From: Gammaproteobacteria bacterium
Lineage (GTDB): Bacteria > Pseudomonadota > Gammaproteobacteria > Xanthomonadales > Wenzhouxiangellaceae
Assembly: GCA_021772975.1 (NCBI GenBank)
Contig: JAJFKY010000022.1
Coordinates: forward strand, 434,001 to 498,000
DNA: 64,000 nucleotides
Direction of reading: 5' to 3'
Part shown: positions 47,101-59,100 of the stretch, in pieces
Numbering within the stretch: the first letter of the stretch is position 1
Layout of the letters: every line of letters starts with the position of its first letter
Translations under genes and position numbers: made by a program
The notes under the pieces: model-generated
The model's database searches: none
Told to the model about the DNA's origin: nothing
Seen by the model: only the letters and a program-made list of their open reading frames with translations

Positions 47101-50100
47101 CAGGACTGCGTGGTCCAGTACCAGTTGCAGCGGTTGCTCACCGTCCAATCCGACAAATACCGTTCTCAGGATGCGATGACTATCCAGTAACTGTTGCCAG
47201 GCGCGCCGGAAAGCCGCGCTATCCAAGTCCTGCAGGCGCAGTCCGAGCTGGATCACGTAGTGACCGGATTGCGCGGCGGCCTGAGAGTGAAACAAAGTGC
47301 CCTGCTGGACTGAAGACAGCGGGTAGATGTCGTCGATCGCGTCGCCGCGCTCAAGCTGTAACAGGGTTGTTAACTGATCCAGTTCGGTCTGAGTGAGTCG
47401 GCATAACGGATAATCCGAGGGCGTACGGCCGACGTTGCCCGGCTGGACGCAATGCCTGATCAACTCCGACAAAGCGGCCAGATAGCCGCTGCAGAATTGC
47501 TCGATGGCGGTGTCGCTGTAGCATTCGCTGCTGTACTGACAATTGACCTGCAAGCGCCCTTGCGACACGCTCGCCACCACGCTCAGCAACTCGGCGCGGG
47601 TCTGATCCTCGGCCTGGTTAGCGCCGCTGCCTTCCGGCGCCAGATCAAATGCCGCACTACCGCCGGTGTGTTGAAACTGGCCCAGATAATTAAAGCTCAA
47701 GGCCACTGGCACAGCCGGCTGCAAGCTGCTTCTGACCTGTTCATCAGCATGCAGATAACGCAACAGACCGTAACCGATACCCTTGTTGGGAACCGCACGC
47801 AGTTGCTCCTTGACGCTCATTAACAGCTGGCCCATTAACGACTCGTCCATGCTCAGCTGGCCTGGCTCAATGTTGTCCGGCTGGCGCAGAGTGAGCGGAT
47901 ATCTGGTGGTGAACCAGCCGACCGTACGGGCCACATCCAGACCTTCGCCCAATAACTCACGACCGTGGCCTTCCATATCCAGACTCACGCTATCGGTCTG
48001 CGCCCAGCGCGAGTAACTCAGCAACAGAGCGGCCAGCAGCAGATCGTTGATCTCGGTGCGATAGGCCTGATTAACCTGACGCAACAACTGCTCGGTGGAT
48101 GCCGCAGGTAACTGCACGCTATGCACCCGGCTATGCCGCACCAGGTTGCCACCCTCACGCTGCTGGTATAACGGCCGAACCTGCGCCGCCTGCCGTTGCC
48201 AGTACTCCAGCTCGGCAGCCAGCAGACCGCCGGTGACGCACTGCTGCAGATGCTCCGACCAGGCCTGGAAGGAATGTGTCTTGGCAGGCAGCGCCAGTGG
48301 CCTGGATTGCTCCAGCTGCTGATAGCCCAGGCGCAGATCTTCCTGCAGAATTCGCCATGAAATACCATCCACGGCCAGATGGTGAATGACCAGCAACAGC
48401 CGGACCTCAGCATCCGGCAGGCGCACCACGCAGGCCCGCATGAGATTGCCGGAGCTCAGCTCCACGCTGCTATGAATCTCAGCGCAGATGCGCTGCCAAT
48501 GAGTACGGGCCAGGGCGGGCGGGTAGTCGGATAAATCCACTTCACGCAGGACCGCGGGACCGGCTTCCGCGGCTATCGCCTGCGCGCTCCAGTCACCATC
48601 GGGGTAGTACAGCCGCAAGGCATCATGCTGGCGCAGCAAGGCATCCAGAACCTGCCGCAGAGTTTGCCCATCCACGTCTGCCGGCAGCCGGAACAGCATC
48701 GACATATTCCAGTGCTGCGGCGTGCTGAAATCGGCGGCGGCAAAGCGGCGCTGAATCGGCGTCAGCGCCACCGGGCCGCTGATCAGACTTTGCTCCGCCG
48801 CAGCCTGCTGTGCCTGACCGGCGGTACGCGCCAGCGCGCGCACCGTCTGATGGGTAAATACATCGCGTACGGTCAGTGCCAGACCGGCCTGACGGGCGCT
48901 GGATACCAGCTGGATACTGATAATCGAATCACCGCCCAGTTCGAAGAAATTATCGCTGACGCCAACCTGCGCCACACCCAGCAATTGCTGCCAGATGGCG
49001 CACAGCTGTGTCTCCGCGGGGGTCTCCGGTGGCACATAATGCTGCTTGATTAAGGCGTCTTCACCGGGCGCCGGCAAGGCTTTTCTATCGATCTTGCCAC
49101 TGGCGGTCAACGGCATCCGGTCCAGCAGCATAAACAGCGTCGGCAGCATATATTCCGGCAACCGCTGCTGCATATACTCCTTATAACCGCTGAGCAGTGC
49201 CTGCCTGGCATCCGCCGTCAGCATGGCAACCGACTCGACCGTCAGGCCAACCGGAACAATGTAAGCCGCTAGTTGTTGTTTACCCGACTCATCGCCTACC
49301 GCAACAACCGCGGCTGAGCGGATGCCGGCCTGCTGATTCAGGCAGTTCTCAATTTCTCCCAGTTCAATCCGGAAACCCCTCAGTTTGAGCTGATCATCGG
49401 CACGCCCGATAAACTCCAGCTGGCCGTCCGGCAGCCAGCGCACAATATCGCCGCTCCGGTACAGCAACTGACCTGGATTAGCCGCGAACCGGCTGGGCAC
49501 AAAACAGGCCCGGGTGAGTTCCTCATCGTGCAGATAGCCAAGGCTGACGCCCTGACTGCCGATATACAGCTCACCCGGCACGCCCGGTGGGGCCAGCTGA
49601 CCACGCTGATCCAGCACGTATAAACAGGTGTTGGCCATCGGCCTGCCGATCGGCACCGCGCCGCGGTGAGAACCGTTTAATTCCGCTGGGCTGATGGCAT
49701 GCAGCGCACAACCCACGGTGGTTTCGGTGGGACCGTAATGATTGTAATAGCTGGCCCGCGGGAATTTTTCCGCCAACCGGCTGGCCACCGCATAGGTCAA
49801 CTGCGCCCCACCGATCACAAACACATGCTCAGCCTGGGAGGCTGCGGCATCGCCCAGCAATACCAGCAGACCGCTGACATGTACCGGCGTCATGCGCAGC
49901 AGATAATTGGCTGCATCAGCCTGCTGCAGGACCTCAGCCAGGCTTTCCAGCTCGATATCAGGCGGCGCTAATTCAACGTAATCACCCCGCAGCAGCGGCA
50001 GATACAGACTCGGCACGGTGATATCAAAAGCGTGCGAAGTGACGACCCAGGCGCCGTCCAGCCGGGGTGCATAGTATTCATCCAGTGCGAACGCACAATA

Positions 50101-53100
50101 GTCGTTCAGGCCCCGATGGGAAATTTTTACCCCCTTGGGCTGACCGGTTGAGCCGGAGGTGTAAATCACATATGCCAGACGATCGATATCCGGCTTATGC
50201 TCCGCATGGCTGGGATTACCCTGATGCTCGAGCGACAGGCGCTGTCGGGTTTTCAGTTCATCCAGGCACAGCAGCGCGATATGCTCCGGCGCTTTGGCCC
50301 GCAATGCTGTCTGGGTCAGCAGCAGACCGGCTCCGGCATCGCTGACCAGCTTGGCAATCCGCTGTGCCGGATAACCCGGGTCGATGGGCACATAAGCGGC
50401 GCCTGCTTTGAGCACCGCCAGCAGACTGACCAGCAACTGTGGTGAACGCTGCATACAGATAGCCACCAGACTGCCAGGACCAAGCTGTTGGCCAAGCAGG
50501 TAGTGGGCCAGCTGGTTAGCCCGGGCATTGAGTTGCGCATAGCTCAGTATCTGTTCGGCACTGACTACCGCGCTGGCCTCCGGATTGCGTGCCACCTGAG
50601 CTTCAAATTGCTGGTGAAAATACTGCTCCCGGGGATACTCAAGCGTAACTCCGCTGGATGCCCGCAGCAGCCGTTGCTGTTCGGACTCATCCAGCAGCGC
50701 CAGATCACCTACCGGCAACCGCGGCTGGCGGATGATACCGTCAAGCAATACCGCGAAACTGGCGGATAAGCGCTCGATCCTTGCCGGGGCAAATAAATCG
50801 GTGTTGAATGTCCAGTTTAACTGCAGTTGTTCAGCGCTCTCGGCGACCAGCAATTGCAGATCGAATTTGATCACGTTGACACCGTCCACCGTCATGCCGG
50901 TAATCGACAGATCGGGGATCTCGATACTCCCGATGGCATTGTTCTGGACCGAAAAACTGAGCTGATAAACCGGACTGTGCTGCAGCGTCCGTTCCGGCTG
51001 AATGCTTTCCACCAGCATTTCAAAAGGAATATGCTGGTAGTTGTAGGCATCCAGAATGGTCTGCCTGTTGGCGCTCAGAACTTCGTCAAAAGGGCTTGCC
51101 TGATCCAGCCTGGTGCGCAGTGCCAGACTGTTGACGAAAAATCCGATCAGCGCTTCGGTGTCGCTGTGGGTGCGACCGGCAATCGGCGTACCGATAACAA
51201 TATCCTGAGCGTTGCTGTAACGGCTGATCAAGACCGCAAACGCAGTCTGCAGGAACATGAACAGGGTGACATCATGGGTCCGGCAGAAAACATGGATAGC
51301 GTCGCTCAGCGCTGCATCCAGAAACTGGTTATGGATGCGGCCGGCAAAGGTCTGTTCCGGCGGACGCGGGTAGTCCAGCGGCAAACTGTGTACCGGCGGT
51401 ATATCGGCAAGCTGCCGGCGCCAGTAGCTCAGCTGCTGTTCCAGCACTTCGCCCTGCAGCCAGTTGCGTTGCCATTGCGCGTAATCGACGTACTGCAACG
51501 GCAGTGCCGGTAAAGGGTTGTCCTGGCCGAGATGACAGGCCTGATACAGGGCGCTGATTTCCTTGAACAACAGGCCCAGCGACCAGCCGTCAGAGGCAAT
51601 GTGATGCATGTTGGTCAGCAATACATAATCATCATCCGCCAACCGCAGTAACTGCATGCGCAGCAGCAGATCACGGCTGAGATCAAACGGCCGGGTGGCA
51701 TCAGCTATCGCCAGACGCCGGATTTCCCGGTTTTGCCGGGCAGCGTCAAGCTGGCTCAGGTCGTGGCTTGCCAGGCTTGCGCTAAATTGCTCCCTGATCA
51801 CCTGCGTGACTTGACCGGCCTGTTCCACGAACCGGGTCCGCAGTACCTCATGCCGCTCTATGATCAGGTACAGCGTTTGTTCAAGCGCTTGAATATTTAA
51901 TGCACCCCGCAGCCGATAGGCCATCGGCATGTTGTATTGGGTCCCGCCACTTTCCAGCTGATCAATAAACCATAAGCGCTGCTGGGCGTAGGATAATTGC
52001 AGTGGTCCAGCGCGTTCGGCTGGGGTGATGTCGGTCAGCACGGTGACGTTGTGATGCTCGGGAAGCGCCGCCGCCAGACCCGCTATTGTCTGCTGTTCGA
52101 ACAGCACCCGCAAAGGCAATTCAACCTCCAGTTGCTGCCTGATCTGACTGATCAGACGGGTAGCCAGCAGTGAATGACCACCCAGGGCAAAGAAATTGTC
52201 TTCGATACCAACCCGCTCCAGTCCGAGCAGTTGCTGCCAGATACCGCACAACAGGGTTTCGGTGGCATTGCGTGGTGCGGCATAGACCTGCTGGTAATTG
52301 GCCCGGTCGGGTTTGGGCAATGCCTGGCGATTGAGTTTGCCGTTCGCGGTCAGCGGCAGAGCGTCCAGCAACAGGACCGCCATGGGCACCATATAGTCGG
52401 GCAGCACTTCACTTAATGCGGCTTTGATCTGCGCCTCGCTTAACTGCCCGTCGCTGACCACATAAGCAGCCAGCTGCTGTCCGGACTCGTCGGTGAACGG
52501 CTGGACCACCGCCTGTTCGATACCGGCTTGCTGCTGCAGCTGATATTCGATTTCCCCCAGTTCGATACGAAAACCACGCACTTTGACCTGATGGTCCGAG
52601 CGCCCCATATACATAATGTTGCCATCCGGCAGCCAGCGCGCCAGATCACCGGTTCTGAACAAGCGTTCAGACGGATCATTGGCATACGGGTTACGGATAA
52701 ACCTGGTCTGGCTGAGTTCTTCATTGTGCAGGTATCCGGCGGCCAGACCCGCGCCGGCCACACACAATTCACCCACCACGCCAACCGGCACCAACGCCTG
52801 CTGCTGGTTCAGGATGTAGACTTTGGAATCATCAATGGGCCGGCCAATCGGTACCGCGAATTCTTCCGCTGCTTCGCCACCGGCTTCCGCCTCCATGCCG
52901 ATGCGTTCGCGCAGCGCGAAGCTTGCCCCCTGCTCGATAAATTCCGCGGCGATACTTAACTGGTCTTCCAGCACCGCAATCAGATCTTCCCTGCTGGTGG
53001 TCGGATTAAACAGCACCACCCGGAACACCGCCAGCGGTTGATCACCATGCCTGCTGTCCACGATGGTAGTCCGGGAAACAAATGACCGCCCCCTGAGAAA

Positions 53101-56100
53101 CTGCTTGTTCTGAATCAGTTCAACCGCTGCATTGATTTCCTCGGTATCCGTCTGATTGAACCGCGTAACTGACTGATGGCGTAAGCCGGATGGTATATAG
53201 CGGTAATTAACGATGTTGATATCGCTTCTACCGACCAGCTGAAAATAACCGGAGCGCTCAATCAGCTGTTTGAAGTAACGCGTCTTTTCCATGCTTTGAT
53301 GAATCAGCCAGGCGTAACCCTGGCGGGAAAACAGATGCAGACTGGCGTGCACCATCAGCGAATGCGCCGGCCGTGAACCCTCCAGCGTGAACTGACCCAT
53401 ATCAAAGCTGCCCTGCTGGGCCTGATATTTCGCGTTGGTGGAGGTGGCGAACGCACTTTGCGTGTCTTTATACAGACACAGACTGATGCCCTGCGGCAGG
53501 AAGAACTGCTTATGCGGGCACAGCGTAATGGAATCGGCCTGCTCGATACCGCGCAATATATGCCGGTATTTTTCCGAGAACACAAAAGCACTGCCCCAGG
53601 CGGCATCGACATGAAAATGGATTTGATACCGGCTGGCGATTCTGGCCATTTCATGCAGCCGGTCTACCGTGCCGGTTTCGGTCGCGCCACCCATGCCGAC
53701 GATGGCGATAACAAACTGCTGCTTGTTCCGGCACTCGATGACACAGCGCTCCAGATCCTCGATCGATACTTTCTGATCCGAATCCTGCTCGGGAATGATG
53801 ATGTTGCTTTCGCCGATACCCAGTAATGAGGCGGCTTTCTTAATCGAATAATGCGCCAGCCGGGAACCGATGATCACCGCCTGCCGGTAACCCAGCTGCT
53901 GCAATACACTGCTGACGCCCTGTTGGACAATCTGCTGCTTGCTGACGCCGCACTGGATCAGGCCTTTGTTGCGCGCACACCATAAAGCGGTGATGTTGGA
54001 TGAGGTGCCCCCACTGGTGATAACCCCGAAGGCATGCCCGGGATCCTGGCAATACTGATCATAAAATTCCGCCGGCTGCCGGTAAAACAGACGATGCAGT
54101 ATCGCCAGCACCTGGCGCTCCAGTAAGGTAACGCTCTTGGAGGTTTCTATTTTGACCAGGTTCTGATTCAGATGAGTAATCAGCTTGCCGAATTCGGGCA
54201 CAAAATTCGGCAGCGCGGATGTCATATGCCCGACAAACAAATCCGAGGAGACGTTAATCGCATACGGCAGCACGTCAGCTTTCAGATAGTCAACGTAAGC
54301 ATTCATGCTGACCGGCTGGGACGGCATATCGCTATCACTGAAGCCGGCATACAGTTCGCTCAGGTTGACATCCGGCCGGGTCACACTGGCGGCTGGCAGT
54401 ATGGCTTGTTTTTCCAGGTTGATGCTGGCGCCGTCGCGATTAAAAATATCACTGTCATCGGCGTAGAAATACTTGAGAATATCGTCGTATTCCAGCAGGT
54501 CCACCGGGTAGTAAGTAACGTCCGCGGATACCTCACTGGAACCATACAGATTAATCAGCCTGGCCTGCGGCAGCCTGGCGCAGGCCTGCCGGACCGCCGC
54601 CAGCGGCAACGTTTCACCACTGCTGATGATGTATCGCAGCCGTCGCAGTGTGCTTACCTGCTCGGTTTCCAGCAATAATTTCAGCAGCGAGGGCACCAGC
54701 GTGATTCTGGATATTTTATGTACCGCCAGTGTGCTGATCAAAGCATCAACGTCATTAACGTCGTCATTTGATAACAGCGTCAAGGCAATACCGGCCGCTA
54801 ACGGCTGAAAAATTTCCGCTATGTGATCGACAAAACTGATTGAGGTTTTCTGACAGAAAACCTCGCCCGATTTAATCGGGAATTCACGCGCCAGCCAGTT
54901 GACGCGATTAACCATCCCGCGATGCAACCCGACAACCCCTTTGGGTTTGCCGGTAGAACCCGAGGTGTAAATAACATACGCCGGCTGATCACCGACAGCG
55001 GATATCTGGGCCGGATTAGCCGTGCTCAAGCTGTGCAGCAATGCATGTGTATCCTGGGTATCCAGACACAGCACCTGCTGACCGCTCAGTGGTAAGCGTT
55101 CCAGCAACCGGCTGTGGGTGAGCAGCATACCCGCGCCGCAGTCCTGCAGCATATAGCTCACCCGCTCCGCCGGATAGGCCGGATCGACCGGCACATAAGC
55201 AGCACCGGCTTTTAATACCCCCAGCACAGCGACAATCATTTCCACCGAACGCTCGGTGCACACCGCAATCAGTGCGCCCTGTTTAACACCCTGGGCGCGC
55301 AGATAGTGCGCCAGCCGGTTGGCGCTCTGATTCAATCTCCGGTAGCTGATCTGGCTGCGGTCGAATCTCAGCGCGATGGCATCGGGTGTTTTTTCCACCT
55401 GCCGTTCAAATAACTGGTGCATGCCGTGCCGCACCGGATAGTCGGCCGTGCTGCCGCCCCATTCCAGCAGCAATTGCTCGCGCTCGGCATCGCTGAGCAT
55501 ATTCAGACTGTGAATACCCTGCTCAGGCGTGCTCAGAATGCTGCTGAGTAAGATTCGAAAATGCCCGGCCAGGCGCTCTATGCTGGTGGGCAGAAATAAC
55601 TGCTGGTTATAAATCCAGGCCAGTGAAATTCCGTCGTCGCGTTCCTCCGCAAACAGCTCCAGATCAAACTTGCTGATGGTATGTGGCTGCTGCAGCAGAT
55701 TAAATTGCAGCCCCGGCAGATCAGGCCGGCTTGGCCGGTTATTCTGCATGGTGAAGAAAATCTGGAAGACCGGACTGTAGCGTAAACTGCGCTCCGGTTT
55801 GAGTTTCTCCAGCAGCATTTCAAAAGGAATGTGCTGGTGGGTATAGGCATCCAGAATAGTCTGCTTGTTGACTGTCAGTGCCTCAGTAAAACTGGGGTTG
55901 CCGGCAAATTGATTGCGCAGCACCAGGGTATTGACAAAAAACCCGATCAGCGCCTCGGTATCACCATGGCTACGGCCGGCAATCGGCGTACCCATGACGA
56001 TATCCTGCTCGTTGCTGTAACGGCTGATCAATAGCGCGAAGGCCGTCTGCAGGAACATGAACAGCGTGACATCCTGCTGCCGGCAGAATTGCTTGATGGC

Positions 56101-59100
56101 CTGCTGCATCTGTTGATCAAGCAGCAGGTGAAAAACTTCACCGCTGAAGCTTTGTTCCGGCGGACGGGGTTGATCCAGGGGTAAACTGTGCACCGGCGGA
56201 ATATCCGCCAGTTGCGTTTGCCAGTAGGCCAGTTGACGCGCCAGTACCTGGTCACGCAGCCAGTCACGCTGCCATTGCGCGTAATCGGCATACTGCACCG
56301 TCAAGGCCGGCAAAGGATTATCCCGGCCGGTGCTGTAAGCCTGGTAAAGCTCACGCAATTCGCTGAACAACAGACCCATTGACCAGCCGTCGGAAGCAAT
56401 ATGATGCATGCTCAGCAACACCACGTGTTGCTGGTCGGCAAGTTTGAGCAGTTGTACCCGCAGCATCAGGTCACGGCTCAGATCGAAAGGCCGCTGGGCT
56501 TCCAGCGCGGCCCGCCGCTGAACTTCAGTGCTTTGCTGCGCTGCTTCCAGACCACTTAAATCAATGTTTTCAACTGGCGGACTGAACTCCTGCCGGATGA
56601 CCTGACAAGGTTCACCAGCCTCTTCAATAAAGTGCGTGCGCAGCACTTCATGCCGCTCAATAACACCGGCTACCGCCCGTTGCAAGGCGGCCGTATCGAG
56701 TGAACCGGTTAAGCGATAAGCCATTGGCATGTTGTACTGACTGCTGCCGCCTTCCAGCCGGTCAATAAACCACAGCCGCTGCTGAGCATAGGACAATGCC
56801 AGTGGCTGATCGCGATCAGCCGGCTCAATCCGCGTCAGTACCCATTCGTCCTGGTGATCCAGCAGCGCCGCCGACAAACCACGGATGGTGGGTTGTTCAA
56901 ACAACTGCCGCAACGGCAGCTCGACCTGCAAAGTTTCCCGAATCCGGCTGATCAGGCGGGTGGCCAGTAAAGAATGGCCACCCAGGGCAAAGAAATTGTC
57001 GTCGATGCCGACCTGTTCGAGCTGCAGTTGCTGCTGATAAATCCGCGCCAGTTGCTGTTCGGTGTCATTCCGCGGCGCTACATATTGCTGCCGATAGTCG
57101 TCCCAGACCGGCGCCGGTAATGCTTTGCGGTCCACCTTACCGTTGGCCGTCAGCGGGAAACGCGCCAACCTGATAATTGCCAGAGGCACCATATAATCAG
57201 GCAAGCTGCGCTGCAGGGCAGTCTTTAATGCCCGCTCGCTGAGCGGGTCGTCACTCATGACATAGGCGACCAACTGCTGTCCCAGCTCACCTGTCAGCAC
57301 CTGTACGATCGCCGCTTCCACACCCGCCTGCAGTTCCAGTAGACTCTCAATCTCACCCAGCTCAATCCGGAAACCGCGAATCTTCACCTGATGATCAACA
57401 CGGCCCATGTAATCAATCTGGCCGTCCGGCCGATAACGGGCCAGATCACCGGTCCCATAGAGTCTTGCACCGGTCTGCCCGCCATACGGATCAGGTACAA
57501 AGCGTTCCGCCGTCAGTCCCGGGCGGCCCAGATAACCCCGCGCCAGACCCAGACCACCCATATACAACTCGCCGACCACGCCGACCGGAACGCGTTGCAG
57601 CTGTGCATCCAGAATATAAGCCTGACTGTTGGCCACCGGTCGCCCGATGGCCGGCGTGTCATCAGCACCAGCCGGCACCCAGCAGCCGGTTGAATAAGTG
57701 GTGTCCTCGGAAGGCCCATACAGGTTATACAAACGTTCGATGGAGCTGTGCTGATAGACTTTCTCCACCGTTTGCCGACTCAGTGCCTCACCCGCCAGAT
57801 TGACCACCCGGACACTATCCGGCAATGCTTTCACGCTGACCATCGCTTCGATGGCCGAAGGCACGGTGTTAACCAGGCTGACCTGGTCCCACTGAGCAAA
57901 CTCCAGCAATGACAAGGCGCTTTCCGTCAGCACCACCTGACCACCGGTACTCAATGGTACAAATAACTCATACACCGACAGGTCAAAGCAAATCGAGGTC
58001 GATGCCAGCACTCCGCGCAGCGCCTCCGGAGTAAACTGCCGGGCAGCCCAGGCCAGCATCGCCACACAACTGGCATGGCTGATGGCCACGCCTTTGGGCA
58101 GGCCGGTAGAACCCGAGGTATAGATCACATAGGCCAATTGCTGCGCGGCGATGACCAGCTCGGGATTGCCGCTCGGATAGTCATCCAGAGGCAGCTCACT
58201 GAGGCTGATGACGGTTAATCCATCGCCACTCAATGGTGCCCCCAGACTGAGTGCGCCATCAGTCAGCAAACAACTGGCCTGTGCATCGCGGAGCATGAAC
58301 TCCAGACGCTCGGACGGGTATTCCGGGTCTAACGGAACATAGGCCGCACCGGCTTTCAATATGGCTAGCAGCACGACCGGTAACTGCGCACTGCGCCGCA
58401 TGCATACCCCGACCCGCTGCTCCGCGCCAATTCCCTCGGCCAGCAGATAATGCGCCAGCTGATTGGCGCGGGCATTCACCGCGGCATAATCAAGCCGCTG
58501 ATCACCGGCAACCACCGCAATCGCTTCCGGACTCAGCGCCGCCTGCTGCTCGAACAAGTGCTGAACCGCACTTCCGACCGGCAGTTCAGCCGTGCTGTCA
58601 TTCCAGCCGTCCAGCCTGGCCTGCTCTGCCGCCGGCAGTATCGGCAGCGCCACCAGCGGTTGATCGATATCCGCCAGGACCGCTTCCAGCAGCACCTGAT
58701 AACTGGCCGCCAACCGCTCCACGCTGGCGGCCGCAAATAAGTCCGTGTTGTAGTTCCACGCCAGCACCAGGCCATCCTCACGCTCGATCGCAAACAGCTC
58801 CAGGTCAAACTTGATAATGCTGTGCTGTGGCGGGACCAGGCGGCTGGTCAGGCCCTCAAACCGCGCTTCGCTCTGCTCGGTATTCTGCAGTGAAAACAGA
58901 ATCTGAAAGACCGGGCTGTGGCGCAGATTGCGCTCTGGCTGAACTTCCTGCACCAGCATTTCAAAGGGAATATGCTGATGGGTATAAGCTTCCAGTATGG
59001 TCTGCTTATTGGCCAGCAGCACCTGCCTGAAACTGCCGTGTTGATCAAACCGGCTGCGCAATACCAGCGTGTTGACGAAGAAACCGATCAAGCCTTCTGT

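Noticed and set aside
52865-54500. Reading the decarboxylase as a separate gene inserted in the NRPS gene
   Set aside because: It has no start, stop or ribosome binding site, and the NRPS frame runs through both junctions into proper A5 and A6 flanks.
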